Shown: positions 11,017-26,200 of the stretch, piece after piece
How positions within the stretch are numbered: the first letter of the stretch is position 1
Layout: each line of letters opens with the position of its first letter
DNA from: Apostichopus japonicus
Lineage: Eukaryota > Echinodermata > Holothuroidea > Aspidochirotida > Stichopodidae
Assembly (NCBI RefSeq): GCF_037975245.1
Contig: NC_092580.1
Coordinates: 10,455,001-10,519,000, forward strand
Reading direction: 5' to 3'
Length of the DNA: 64,000 bases
Notes under the pieces: generated by a model
Told to the model about the DNA's origin: nothing
Database searches by the model: none
Seen by the model: the letters and a program-made list of their open reading frames with translations, nothing else
Made by a program: the position numbers and the translations under genes

Positions 11017-13440
11017 ATCCTTAAATGTAAGCCATGTTCGGTGTGAAGATGGAATATGTGATCTAACACATGCATGCATTCGGCTGAAGAACAAAGAATG
11101 AAATAATTTAAACGAAAGTAAATGATCTTGGCGATCGAAATAGGCCTTTAAATATCGATCAATGATTGTGATTTGTTTTTACTTTTATTTTTGTTACTGT
11201 TTTCTTTCCTTGAGGAGGGGGGGTGAGAGGTGCGGGTGGATCTGCACTTGAAATAAACGAAAAGGCGTACAACTAATATTTTAACGGTTGTTCGGTAGAG
11301 AAGAACAATGGTTTTTATTGACCTCCGTAGAATTTATAAATGTCTCGAAATTTCGTCAAATGCATCGTTTTCTGAGCAAATTTCCAAATTGGTTATATTA
11401 ACAAAACATTCAGCCACTATAATAAAGCTAATAATTAGAGATAGTCATTTTTATGAAGACGAACGAAAGCCAAGAAATTTAGCAACATAAAGCATGGAAG
11501 GCCCAAAGTCAACATTAATGTTAATTTATAACATTAGGTTCACTAAATGCTCAGTTGGGCAGCTTTGGTTAGTTTCCGTCGGGCGACTGAACGTCGTCGG
11601 AAAATCGAATTTCTACGGAAGTTTAAAAGTGCCATCAACATAAGAAAAACTTTGCCTCAATAAGTTGACATTTTTCAGTAAATTGTTTAGATAACAAGAT
11701 AATATATTATCACAAATTAGAAAAACGTTTTGAATTTGCATACTGGTAGCCTATGGGGTGGACCTAGCAGAAGGGGTGTCCAAGGGGGCTGAAGGAGGGG
11801 TCTAAGTCGATGGGTTCCCATTCTCCCCTTTGAGAATCTTGTTGTATATAAGGTTTCTTCAGTATGAAGTGATGCGATCTTTTGCAACTTACCAAAAACA
11901 TTAGTTTTTAGGAACTTTTAGATACGTCAGTAGACCAACAAACTCTTCATAATTTCGTTGACAATGATTCAAGCTTTTAGAAATGAAATCTTACACATCT
12001 CATTAGTTACATAACGAACATATTTAAGGCTATTTATGCACATACAAGGCTTTGTTTAGTTGACTCCTTAAAGTTATGGGCTGTAGGCCTTGCAGGGGTG
12101 AAAGGGGAGGGGTCACAGGGGGCCTGGACAGTGGTGTAACTGAGTTAGGGTGATCACTTCCCTCGAAGAAATTGCTTCATGTACTATAATAAAGGGTGCT
12201 AAAATGTCAGGTGCTACCTTCATCATCAATCGGGGATAAAGGTTCTGTCAGAGTTGGTGTTTCGATTACATTCAATCCTTTTTAAAATCAAGTTTAGAAA
12301 CAAGCTAGACATCTCCTTCGGGACCCCCCAGGACTTCCTCAGTATTATACTGCCCTCTTTTTGATCTCCAAACAATAATTCAAAAAGCAATTTTTTGGGC
12401 ACAACATAGCATTTAATTCCTATTATTTACCTAATTCATAGTCTAATTATGCCACACAATGCACCATTTGACACCAAAAGTTTTAATTTTTTTGAGTAGG
12501 ACCGACAGACCTCTCTATATGGGAGTTGACTTCAGCAGCACCAAGGCAGCCACCTGCTTTAAAAAAAACCAAGATTTTTTTCAGGCCCTTACATAATGCC
12601 TAATCCACCTACCTAAATCAGTTGGGGAATATTAAAATTCAACCTCCCCCACCTCACCCCACCCCATCCCTACACCTTTGAAATCCTGTGCACATCACTG
12701 CTTGGACTAGCTCAAGTTAATGCAAACCAGTAGAAGCATATTATCCAAAGTTTTCTATATTATGAGCTTGTTTTATTCACAAAATTTCAAAACTGTGTCA
12801 AAATGTCAACATCTTGCAACTTTTGCGACATGTTCCGAAAACTAGGAAAATTGGAAGGGGGTGATGGAAAGGGATGGAGTAACCACCTTTTATGGATCAA
12901 AATATGAAATGGATTCATATTAAGAATTTCATCTAACTTACAAAGACATCTCAAGGAGGAGTAGTATTAATTTGACCGACTTATGAAACTTTTTAATTTC
13001 ATTCTGGATTCAATAGACATAATTACCATTTCAAATATAAATCCATCCCTCACAGAATCAAATATATCCATCCCTTACAGAATCAATCCCTGTCTATTCA
13101 TTTCAACAAGATCGGGCATAAAAATAAAAAAAACACATAAAAGAAGTGATAAAATGTAAAACATTTCTGGGAAATTACACACATTTTACATCGTTGAGTG
13201 TTTAACTTGATAGTGTTTAACTTTTAAGGAAGTTACAAAAATTATTTTGCACTGCTTTGTGGTTAATACCATTAACAACTTTTCATTATTTCTATTGATT
13301 TCAGCATCAAAGTTGTAACTGAAGATTTTTCCTTTCACAGGTATTGAACAAAAACATGGAAAATGTCTCAGAAACGAAATCAATAGGGGGGGGGGGGGGG
13401 GGGGGGGAAGTTGTCTAAGGTTGGTTAATTGTAATCACAC
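11017..13440. other. Intergenic, no gene recognised
   Basis: AT-rich, with short C-rich and G-rich islands. It ends in a pure run of 22 G at 13386-13407. No open frame longer than 65 codons resembles a protein. Confidence 0.5.
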
Positions 13441-13499
13441 GTAAAATGTGACATCAGCAAACTTAAGAGAAATAGTCAAATTCAACAAAGAACATCAGC

Positions 13500-13830
13500 C
13501 ATGTACTTACTACTAGTGACAGCAGTCAGTTACTAAGTAATTGTGACAACAGTGACATCAACAAAGTACTACTTAAAAAGTAACATCAATGATAGTGATA
13601 TCAACAATACCAAGTGTTCTGAGACATTAGTAAGGTACTGAGAAATAGTGATATCAACATAGTATGAGTGACATCAACAATACTAAGTAACAGAGACATC
13701 AGTAAGGTACTGAGAAATAGTGATATTAACAAAGCACAAAGTAAAAGTGACAGCAGTTAAGTACTAAGTATTAGTGACAGCAGTAAAGTACTAAGTAATA
13801 GTGACATCAGCAAAGAACTTAAAGTGACAC
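13500..13830. repeat. Degenerate minisatellite downstream of LTA4H
   Basis: Imperfect repeats of roughly 30-35 bp built on TAGTGACATCAACAAAGTAC and TACTAAGTAATAGTGACAGC, about ten copies with many substitutions. It lies 340 bp beyond the LTA4H stop, so it may fall inside the 3' UTR. Confidence 0.7.
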
Positions 13831-14169
13831 CAAGCAGATCTAACCCGGAAGAATTCATCTAGTCCTGAAGATTTCAAATGTTCCCTCATATACAGCATTG
13901 ACGATTGCACTTGTTCATTTCCAGTGGCTGCATAGAAAAGAGACAGTGAAAGAGAATGACCCCAACCCCTCCCCAACCATCCCTCTCCCCCCCACTATCC
14001 CCCACACCATTCCCTCTCCCCCACCATCCCCTGTCCCCATTTTCCTTGAATTCTATTTGCCAATAATTGACACTACAGTTACCATTGTTCATGTATCATT
14101 ATTCATTGCAGTAAGGCTATTCTATAATTCCATATTTGGATTCAGGTTCCACCCACTCGCCACCTTACT

Positions 14170-14293
14170 TCACCCGTCGATTTCCTTCAGGTCCTTTGCT
14201 ATCATCGAAGAAGTGATTGGATGCATGTTCTCCTTGTGGTCATTAAAGGCCGATGTAGCTTTCTCATGAGATGGTTTGAAGTTAAAGAGATCC
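14170..14293 (-). CDS. LTA4H: LTA4H exon 18 (last): C-terminus and stop
   Basis: Residues 577-617 and TGA at 14172-14170. Acceptor [31 protein letters not shown] matches human ASMHPVTAMLVGKDLKVD. The 3' UTR end is not clear; no AATAAA lies within the first several hundred bases. Confidence 0.95.
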
Positions 14294-17200
14294 CTAGAAA
14301 CGATAGAAATAAAATAGATAGCAATAAAATAGATAGAAATAAAATAGAAACTCATCTCACACACTGATTAGGAGAGTCCATCTCTGTATGTCTCAATGCA
14401 TGTCCACTGAACAACAAAGAAACGGATCAAATCTCTTTACATAACTACCTTTCTTTTCATTGGTATTTTAGGCCGTGAGATACATCAATCCGTAAAGGTG
14501 GATGCAACATGTTGATGGAGACATTGTCCCGTCCTGACCATGTTTCACAACTTTTCATGAAATATTTCTTCATTTGCACAGCACTTTTTTTTTTTCATGT
14601 AAAAACATGTAGTATTATCACGTTCCTGTTGTGTCAGTAAATAATGGTACATTTGAAACACTGCTACTTGAAACACTTTCACACATTTTTATGTCAATCG
14701 CCAACTCTCGACTTGTTCTTGTGGAATATAAAGGAACTGCAGTTGTGACAGCCCGTAACCATGGCAACTAGAACTATTTCCACATATTGGAGCATGATGT
14801 GAGCACTTGGTAACATGTCTTCAAAATTTTCCAATGTTAATACCACTCTATACTGTGCTCTCATTTCATGCTTCCAAGCACTCGGTTCTGACAGTATGAA
14901 CGGCTCATAGCCATTATCTTAAAGGAAACAGGATATGCATACTGCTCATACTGTCAGTATAAGTGCTTTGAAGTGGAACATGACAATACATCTGGGTGTG
15001 AGCTATCATGTTCTAGCTGTAATGTGAGCTATATTGTTCTTGCCGCAATATTATCTATCAAGTTCTTGCTGTGATTTAAGCTTTCACATTCTAGCTGTCA
15101 TATATTAAAGCTATAAAGTTCCAGCTGTATTGTTAGCTGTCATGTTCTAGCTGTAATGTGGGCTATAATGTTCTAGCCACAATGTAAGCTATCAAGTTTT
15201 AGCTGTGATATAAGCTACCAAATTCTAGCTGCCACGTATTAAAGCTAGCTGTGATGTTCTAGCTGTAATGTGTGCTACAATGTTCTAGCAGCAATGTAAG
15301 CTATCAAGCTCTAGCAATGATTTAAGCTATCACATTCTAGCTGTCATGTATTAAAGCCATCATATTCTAGCTGTCATGTAAGCTATCACGTTCTAGCTGT
15401 CGTGTAAGCTGTTATTTTCTAGCTTTTAAATAAGCTATCATTACTGTTTGTGGCACATTTACACACAATCCTATATACTAGACACAATACCAGTTATCAC
15501 AGCAGGCGGTTTTACTATCTTGGTGGGTTAAAAGTCCACAGTTCACATTTTCATCTATGTTATGAAACCTTAAAGTTTGCGTAACAATGATGAGATAAAA
15601 GTGGATGATTACTTACCTGAACAGGGGCCTTGTGAATTTCAGCCTTCCCCATTTGGTGGCAAACTCTATTGCACTAGGTATGCAAGGCTCATAAGAAGCT
15701 CTCAAGCAGAGCCTCAACCACCTGAGGGAAAACAAAACAGTCAAAACAAAACTTGGGAACTGTAGTTTCACATGGCACATTCCTTGAACACATTTCCAAC
15801 AATCAGTTGGTGACTTCATAGAGCAGCTAGTCGCGAAAACGACCTGATTCTCTGACAATAAAACATATAACCTTGGACAATAATGACTGTTTCTGTCAAT
15901 GAAATACTAAAGCTTGAGAAAATATGTAACTTTTCAACTCTTGATATACTTCTATAAATCAATTAAATTTCTCAATCTTCGGTTATCAAAGTAAATTTTA
16001 AGAAAAAAGAAGAAAAAAAGTCCATGACACTTTTCTGTTTCTGTGTTTTTCCCTTCTAAGATGGTCTATAAAATATAAACCCAATACAAACTTTGAGCAA
16101 TGTCAACGGATAATGAACTGTCTTCAGAATAAGAAAACTGATGTAAACTTCACTCACCTAAATTTTATTTCAGCATTCCCTGAGGCATTGAAATTGAAGC
16201 ACCTGTGCATCTCTCGAACACAAACGTCAGTCAGTGGGGGCTGCCAGGGGTAAAAATAGAAACAAACAGATAATCAAATATGATATCTTGTATATGTTCA
16301 AGAGAGTAGGGGGTGGGGGAGTGATTGGGAGGGGGGTAGGTGGCAAAGAATGCTCTAAGTGATGCAATTTTTCCCGCTCTGTGCCAAATCAGAACAGCAC
16401 ATATGTGTTTCAATGCATTATTTGTAACTGCTTTCCCAAACTGAAACTTGGACAGGTAACATCACAAGACTTTATCCTGGGATGCAATCCCCCCCCACCC
16501 CCTCCCACCATCAGATAGAACATTGCTGAATCCTAGTGTAAAGTACATGACATATCATCTTAATCCCCTCCAACTCCACAAATACACAATTTGTTGTTGT
16601 TTACCTTACCTTACTATTCTTACTCTTTCTCCAAATATTAATATTTTAGCATCATAAACCTGTAAATGGCTATCGACAAGTTTTTGGAGAACATGAACCA
16701 TGTGCAATAAGGTGCTAATAAGATAAGGCCTGTAATCAACCCCCTCCCCCCCTCTCCCCCTGCCAGTGCAGACTACTGTTTACATCACTCCCCCATTATT
16801 TGTGCCACCACCACGCATATACAAAAACTTTACAGGATACAAACATCATGCCCCTCCTTATTATTCGTTCCCTCAACTCAGAACTCCTGGCTCTTATCAT
16901 GCTCCTGTGCCACCCCCCACCCCCCCCATTTCACTGGCCCCACCCCTGCCATTTCCACATCCCAAGCATTGCATATAATAATGTGTAATGTGTAACATTC
17001 ATGCAAAGCAAACTTACTTTTTTTACTGGACAGAGACTTACCTCGAGGAGTAGAAGTCTGAGGAATTCAATGATTTGACCAGAGTCCATGTCACGGATGT
17101 CAACCGAAGAAAAGTTGATCACATCCTGCTCTTCTGCCTGAGGTTAAAAAAAACCAAACATTAAAGAGATAGTTACAAAACATATATAGTTGTGTTTTTT

Positions 17201-20200
17201 ACTTTCAATTATAAACTTAAAAGTGCTTTCAAGTTAATTTAAAAAAGTTTACTCATAGTTTCTGGCAATGGGGGTTACAGCGTCAAGTGCTAGTAACAGT
17301 AAGCTTGCTTTTTCCTGTTATATAGATACACCAATATTGCCTAACATAATGCCTATTGTAGGTTATCTAGGCCTAACCTAATTTGCATGAAAAACTCCAA
17401 GATTTGTTATCGTTGTCGAATTATGAGGCTAATTTACCCCCAACATTCAGGCGAGAAGGAATTAGCTCCATGGAATCTTATTGCAAAGAAATTGGAGAGA
17501 AATATAACCCGAGTCCAGTGGAAATCTGTACAATTTCAGATTATGAGAAAGAAACCAGCCATTTTACAGGTGCATTTTGAAGTGCTTAAACTGTCTATCA
17601 TTATGCTAATAACCTCTTAATATCTCCCGAGTTAGGGAGAGGGACCTGCCTAATATCCACATGAAACTTTTCAGCTAGGTTCAGGGTTACTATGCAATTA
17701 CATATGTCAAAGTAACACAGCACAAGGACACAGTATTCTCTGTGATAACTCAGACTGCCAGATGCAAATAGCATCACACAACAAACTGACACTGACAAGG
17801 CATTAAACAGTTCTGACACTTTTCAGGGAATCAGTTTAAAGTCAAACTAATAGGTACATCTAGGGATACAAGACTTCTGGAATTCACTTATCCTTTCTTC
17901 TTCATTCTCTTTTTTACGATGGATTTACAAAACTTTTCATATATGCTAAAAATGTCGGTGTAGTTTCGATAAATTTTTAATAGATAACCGTTTAACTCGA
18001 CTATGGTTTTGGCTATTTAGATACTCCCAATTGGTCAGACGGACAAAATGCCAGTGGTAAAATTACTTGAAACCGTTCTAACCTTACACGGCATATTGGT
18101 TATTTAAGCTTCAAATCTGGTACCGTTTCAATGTAGGAGAGGGAACTGCTCAACTTAGATCCTCCTCCCCATTCCCCCCCCCCCCCCCTCCTCCACCCTC
18201 TTATGTCTCAACAAATTGTTCTCCTTTCTTCAGAAAAATGATGGACCAGTTCATTCAGATATGAGCTGGAAGTGCAGAAAAGGGAAAGAATTAAACATTC
18301 AGCTCACCTTTGACCACTTTTGGCAAAGTTCAGAGCAGGCTGAGCTCAGGGTGGTATCCAAGCTGAAAAGGAATCGTAGCAAATGTCAAGAGTGATCTAT
18401 CAGAGTTCTACAAACACATCTGTCAGAGAGTCCACCGTACTCCTCATCTTGAGGCATTGGTAACTTATCAACAGAGCTGGCGATATGTAATGGCTACAAT
18501 GCCAAAGAATAAAGAACATTTGCAATCGTGAATTTGATACTCTATATTAAATAATTAGCCATATCTGTTAATCACCTGGTGATTAGGAATATAATTAAAC
18601 ATTTCTGAAACACCTTGAACACCTTTAAATTAATTCATCTGAGGTTAAGATGGAAAAAAAATCAGAGACATATAAAGATTTTGAAAAGTTACTCAAAAGG
18701 CAGCAATTTTGAAGAAGTATTCCTCACATTGTGACAGCCAAGAGATGGATCAAACTTTCTATGCTCATAAAAAGGTGTGTGTGGGGTGGAGGGGGTCAAG
18801 TCTGGGCTTAAGCAAGTTTAGAATATTAAAACTTTTGGGGCAGTCCTGATGTCATTTACTTGTAACCCTTCAATCTTTGACTGTTAACCGATTCTCCAGA
18901 GCAATCGCACAAGTTTTAAAGTCGACTGGGAAAAGTGTTTCCTGTCCCCATCCTGGTCTTTACTTGTATGTGACTGTGTATATGTGACTGTGTGTTATGT
19001 GTGACTGTGTGTCGTAAAGCTTGGCCTTAGGAGCAACAACTTCACCTGAGGGCAGTTCCTTCCAGGTGAAGGTGTGTGGTAGCTGAGTGTCTGCCTTGCA
19101 ACCATTAGGTAAATACCAGTCAGAAAACCCACTAATTCTCCAAACTAATTCTAAATTATCGCTGTGTATCATTGTTGATTGAAGTTTGCGATTTCCGATT
19201 TAAGAATTGGGAAAGAGGGTTTGGTCCTGTTCAGTTCGATGGTTTGCGCACAAGTTTTGTCTGCCTGTTTGTCACCATTCAATCAACAAGTATTTTGATA
19301 TTAAACAATTTGGTAACCAGGACTTTTGGTTATGTTCAAGGGGGTACTGAGACAATGTGTTCACTATAGCTACTGCAGTGATTATGAATGGGGTGTATTG
19401 ATATTAAACATTGGTAAACAGGGCTTTGGTTATGTTCAAGGGGTTAGTGAGACAATGTGTTCACTATAGCTGTACTGCAGTGAATATGAACAGGGTACCT
19501 TCACCTCCCTCTGTATTCGAGTAAGTTCACTGATATTGATGTATGCTCTTGTCTGTCAGATGTGGATGTTCAGTGGCGGTCTCCGGAGCAGGAACCTGTG
19601 AGGTTATAGCATACCCTGCCTCATCTTTGTTCTCTGAGCATTCATCAAAGCTAAAGGCTTCACCCGAGCCTGTGTTCATACACGATCATCTCATTTCACA
19701 TGGACAGGTTTCGTACAAGCTTTCTTTGGGCACTTTCTCATCCTTCAGGCTTTTACTGAATTAAACTTAATCTACATGCGATTTGTCTCTTACACAGGTT
19801 GCTGATAATGTTATATCTTAAGCGATCCAAGCGTACCCTTACCTTGGTTTGACTGGAGGCATTCCCACACCATAGAACCATTGGTCCCAGTCCACATCGG
19901 CAAAGACACCAGAGGATTCCTTAAACAGGAAAAATTGGTAAAACACTTTCATGGTGCGTTTGCGAAGAGGGACGTTTACTTTTTTAACTTAACTTATTGG
20001 GAGATACATATTTGGAATTATAGCTTTTACACTGAAGAGAAACAACAACAAAAGGAAGAGAATACCTTAGGTCTCTCGGCAACGACTGATTATTATCTCC
20101 CTCTATTCAGGCCAAGGGACAGGGGGTCATTGGCAAAACCTGTTTTAACCAACTTTGGTTAAAAGTCTTACGGTGGGTTTCAAAAACAAGAGGAAATCAA

Positions 20201-23199
20201 GAAACAAATTTTTCTTTTTTAAAGCATAATGCGAGCACCCCATGAACTAATAACAATATATGAAACTAGAATGTCAATGACATTGTAGCTCAACTACTAC
20301 AAATTAGAAATGTAGTTATGTTGATTGTGATGTAGATGGTAAACTTCAGGAAATTGGAACTATTTAAGGAAACGTTTCGGGAAATAAATTTTTCATGTTG
20401 TGTACCTTATCAATCAGGCAATCTTTATTTCAGGAAATAAAATCAGGATTCCGGGAAACTTTGTGATTATTTTCGGGAAATCGTTAATGGATTTGTGGCC
20501 ACACTGCCGTGCTAGTCAACAAACGAATGAAGATTTTTCACATTTTGGTAAATAAATCTCTCAAGGCTCTGCAAAAGCATTTACTGATTTCTTTACATAA
20601 AACGATGCTTTAAATACAATCCTTGACACTTTCATGTTCATATCGTTAATATTCACAGTATTCTCCGTCCATTATAAAGGTTCTTTCCATTTGTACTTAA
20701 CTTATATTTTTCATTTTCCTGGCAACCCAAACTGATGCAAGCACAGATGTTGGCACCCTTCAAGAACTTGTTGCACATAGTCAAAAATATTAAACAAAAC
20801 CCATAGGCTCCTGAATGAAGTTTACATTTTGACCCCTTGTGACCCCAAATGATCTTTGACATGTAAATAAAGTACAACTTTTATGACCTATCATATACTG
20901 AACACTATGGATGACTTTCATGAAAATCCAACATTAACACTAGGAGAAGTTTGCTTTTTTTTGTGATTTCAATTTTTGACCTCTCTTGACCCCAAATGAC
21001 CTTTGATCTACAGCATGTCTCCATTTTTCTCAAGATCTTGATATCTGCTACAAACTGACAAAGTTTGATGAGGATTCACCAAAGAACCTGCAAACAGCAG
21101 GCCTTTGAGCAATTGTTGACGGACAGACGGCCAGACAGACGCATTGCCATGACAATAGCTCAACTAGTTGAGCTAAAAATGGTGCAAACTTGCTTCAAAC
21201 ATTTAAAATGCTCATTTTGAATAAAAACCTACCTTTTCATGGAAAAAAGACAAAAAGAAGGACTTCCAATCAGCTGTGTTGATGCTTTTGAATTTAAACT
21301 TCTGGATGTATGATTTGAGAAAGTCCTCAAATTCAGCTGAAAATGTGGAATAGAAAACTAATTTTTGCAGAAGTCATAAAAGCAGCAATAAAAATTAGAT
21401 AATGATAACTTCTACCCAAAAGTTTCCTAGCAGGTCCTTTGATTTACATTTGATAAACTTTTCGATAAGGAACTCCCACTGCGATATAGTTTAGGACAAT
21501 TCATTTTGAATAATTAAGTAACCGTGGCAGATTCTTTTGTTGAAGTTTCTGCAAACAATTTTGATTTCCATGCTGGTTATAAATACTTAATATGCAAAGT
21601 GTCTGTGCAAAAACAAGGCGTTCATCTTTCACTTTGTGAAAGAATTGCATGAGGATATGTTGGTTTTAATCAACTAAACAGTTATTTTATATGCCATAAT
21701 ATTTGCTGAAATATTTGATCAAATGCAAAAAGGTTGCATGAACATGATAGAATCATTGACATTCCAAAGGTTTTCATTAGCTAAGTTTCTCTTCTGAAGG
21801 TTAGAGCATAATATTTAGACCGGTAACAGTTTGGTATAAAATCACCACGCATAGTTTCAGGAACTATATATTTTTTTTTCTTTTATTTTATCATCTTGTT
21901 TCTTAGACTTCTATAACTGCCTAGTCACAGCAATCACAAATTGTTCAAACTCGATGACTCATAATGTATTATTCATCCTAATAGAGGGCGATATATGGAA
22001 TTTTACAGTAGCTGATTTCAATTTGTATTTCTTCATGGCTATATACACCAGTGCTGGCTTACATCAAACCCTTCTATCTGATAAGTGTTTATCGCTATTA
22101 TAGAGGGCGATATATGGAAATTTACAGTAGCTCATTTCAATTCAATGGCAATATACACCACTGCTGGCTTACATCAAACCCTTCTATCTGATCAGGTTTA
22201 TTTCTATTATAGGAGGTATCAAATAATGTCTCATTTTTACTTCCATACCTGCCCAGACTAATACCTCGTAACATCCGTGATCAATGGGAAAGAGTAGACA
22301 CACACAAGTCTGGCCGTTCTCAGCAATATTGATGGAGAGTGTATCCTTGGAGATATGACATGGTTTGACAGAAAGAAGCCAAAATCCATTTTCGAACTCA
22401 CAAAAAATTTGATAGAAGACCTGCCAACCTCCACTTCACATCAGTAATTACATATACCTTAATATAATTTAGCTGAATATGACTGTATGACTGTGACTGT
22501 ACCAACTGCACCCCTGTATTCATACTCAGAAAATTTAATTTGTTCAGGAACTACAGTACTGATTTCGCTTAACTCCCGTTGAAAAAAAATCAACGATCGA
22601 TAACAAAAGTTAAAAATCGATAAAAAAAAGTTGAAATTCGGTTAATTTCGTTGACAAGATTTAGACTACTGCGGGCACGGTTGTCAACGAAGTTTCAACG
22701 AAATTTCCACGAAAGTTATCGCGATCAAAAACCGCAAAGGCAATTCTAGACATATCAAGGTTGTGACTTGCGTTGAATCCTTAGTGTAACTACAGCCGTT
22801 TTCAGACTCTACCAGAAGTTGCCGAGGAATATTACAAACATTGCAAAAGTGTGATTGTATATAAAGACGGAGTAAGTTCTGTACTAGGTGTTTGAAAAAT
22901 GATTTGGCTAGGATAATAAAAACTTCGTAGCAAGCACATTCTATGACTCTTAAGTTATAGGCTAGTATTAAACTAGGATAAGTTTAAGTTAACTCACCAA
23001 GGAACGCAGTGTCAGAAAAAACAAGAAAAAAATATCAACAATGAAACAGTCGTAGCTGGATATCAAAGAGATCTTTATTTCCAAAAAATTCCTGTGTTAC
23101 TTGACGTACTACGGTACCGTTTACTACAGAACCGCACTCACTTTCAAACTTTTCTGAGAGCGCATTTCATCCAAAAAATCTCCCCCGACTTCAATGCAC

Positions 23200-23234
<35 letters not shown>

Positions 23235-26200
23235 TATTTTCCCCCTAACCCGTTACTGTAAGTTGCCCGCGAAAGCAGATGGACTGCCCTGGTAAGGTCG
23301 CAGCCTGGGTCTGGGCCACCTGTAGTATGCTGCTTACATGTGCATTCCCTACCCTGGATATCCCCACCACCAAACTTTTTTGAAAGGCTTAGTCCAATCA
23401 TAAACTTGGCTTTGTCAAATTCACGCCTACCTTATGTTAATTAGCATAGTATTTATCTTCGTGGGGGGTTTAGCACCGCAGAACCTTCATGGCTGGCTGC
23501 CTCTAGAAGCAAACATTATTTTACCCCTACTGTTCGTAATGGAATGGATGTTATCTGTTACTTAGTTAATTGAAAACCAAATATTCATTCATATATATAT
23601 AAGTAGAACAATCCAGCAGGGATAGAAAGTTTATCTTGAATGAACCAATCAAAAGTGGTGCTATTAATAAAACTTGAAAACACCTGGCCAGCAAGAGAGT
23701 TGCAAACATTTGTTTCCATGACTACTAAGAAAATAAAGCAGTGACTTGGGGCCCACGTTGGGTAGATTTCTGTGGAAAATGAATATATTTTCATTGCTTA
23801 TTTGAGTATTGTATATTGGGAAGAGCTGATCAAACATTACTGGGGAGGGCTTTCAACTGGCCTGACGGCTTTCAACTGGCCTGACGGCATGTATAAGTTT
23901 ATTTTAATGAGTAGGGGGAGTTTTTATGAGTCTCCCGGTATGCGTCACATGAGAAGTAAATGTTTTGTTTTTCGGTTTTATCATCGTTTTTCAAGTGGAA
24001 CAACTCATAAAATCATGTCAAATGAAAATAATATATATTTGAATATCCTTCCTTAGTTTTACTAATCAGGAATGCTTGATGAGGCATGCAATGCATCGTT
24101 CGAAAATGTAATTTTAAAGTAGAATTGAAAATGAACGACATAAAACAATATCTGTGAAGCGTGTGGAGCACAACTTTGAATATTCGTTGTGAAAGAAAAC
24201 ATAATGAACGATGTTTACTGCGTAAATAAATGTTGCGGAACTGATACAGAGAAATTACGTACTGCAGCTTACATCAGAGAAGCTCATAAATGACACAGGT
24301 GGATAGAGCGCATCAAAATTCGGTTTAGGAAATCCCTATACAGCCGACAAAAGTCGATGTCTCCTTCCGTTTTCGAGTTATAAGCGATTTTGCGATATGG
24401 TTTTCAGTATATTTTCATTGAATAAGGGCGTTTTGTTGTGTGTGTTTAAATAAGGGTGTGACCTATCAGATATTTCGCTAACCGTTTCACCGTATCCCCT
24501 GCCGGTCGGTTAAACGTTTAAACGCCGTTTCCCGCCGTCCCCCTTCCCTTAGACCGCTCCCCCATTTCAGTCACCACTTCCAGATCCGTCGGCAAGTCAA
24601 ATTTGACTTAAAATATACACCAGATTGCATTTAAGGACGTTTCAAAACTAAAAAAATTCCAAAGGGGAGGGGGAGACCCCCTCCCCTTAGACCCCACCCC
24701 CATTTCAGTCACCACTTCCAGATCCGTCGGCAAATCAAATTCGACTTAAAGTATACACCAGATTGCATCTAAGGACGTTTCAAAACTAAAAATTTTCCAA
24801 AGGGGAGGGGGACACCCCCTCCCCTTAGACCCCTCCCCCATTTCAGTCACCACTTCCAGATCCGTCGGCAAATCAAATTCTCCACACCCCCCCCAACAAC
24901 AAAAACCCCTTCGCTACGCCCCTGGTCACATACATGATACAGTACCTTACATTTGATACAAAAGTTACTTCAAACAACAGCTTCCCAAAATTTGTGTCGC
25001 AATAGGTTAAGATTTAACCACGCTGCGCAGTACCATTCATAATTTGCATATTACACTCGGCGTCCAGATGGCGGGAGAATATAACATCATGTTCAATGTG
25101 TTGTGTCGTTCCCATGGTGCGATGAACTTGGGCAAGTTGCCAAGTTCGAATGTCAATGACCTACTTATGTTCTGTGACCAATGTCAGTTGGAATTATGTG
25201 TGTAAAAACTCGGGTTTTTCCATTTGTTATATATATAGAAGTTTTTCCGTAAGCGGAGCGAATTTTAGGGCGGCTCGTTGATTGTGAGGAAGCACTTATC
25301 TAAGCATCAATATTTGTGAAAAAAATATCGTAAGTTTTTCAGTTTCATTCATTTTCTTTCATGTTTGCCGCAATCGCGCCCGCAATGCATGCACAGCATA
25401 ATATCATGTGTGAAAAAATGGCTGTACACGTGCGGACCTGAGAGAGCAAACTGGCCTTGTGTTGTTAATGTTATGACGGTACTTTCTAGAACGGCCATTT
25501 GCGTCTTTTGGGGTCAACATATTTTCACACGGGGTTTTCACCATGCCATTGATCGATGTACACGGGTGATATGTCGCAAATATAAACTGAGAAAACGAAT
25601 TGACGACACTATCATCATTAGCTCATGACTATTGGCCTACTACTTTAGTTATATTAAACACATTATTCATGCCTAAAACATCGTTTTTTTGTTTTTATAG
25701 ATAGTTTGCAGTACATTACTAAGTTCTTTACATATTTTAAAATAATTTTCATGTTTAAAAGTAAACAAAATAGAAAAAATAAAAAGAGAAAACGCCTTTT
25801 CGAAAAATGGAAGCGTCCTCGCAGAATGGGCGGGGCATCTTTATTTTGCTTCAAGTTACATGTTTTCGCTCAGAAACAAAGTTTCATACTCCAACTCTAA
25901 TAAAAAACCAAATTTACATCTCTAAAAAATAACTATTTTTCGTAATCTGCAAGTAAACCAAGTTTATATGTCCATTCATTGTTATTTAAATGGTTAAACA
26001 GCACTCTAATTTATCTGGAAGGGTGCCTCGTGGTACATAGCTTTGACTGCAACCTCTCTTACGTCCTGGCGCAGTTAAGACTTATGTCACTGTGTTTGGG
26101 GTTCACAGTTAGAAAACGTCCCCCGTCAGTTTCACTACATGTTTCTTTGAGTGTCACCACTCAGTAAGTACAGGAATGCTCTTGAGAAAATTCCTGCCTT

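Noticed and set aside
22248-22420. Possible extra LTA4H exon between exons 11 and 12
   Set aside because: Exon 11 (phase 1) joins exon 12 exactly and the protein aligns without a gap, so no further exon is needed.
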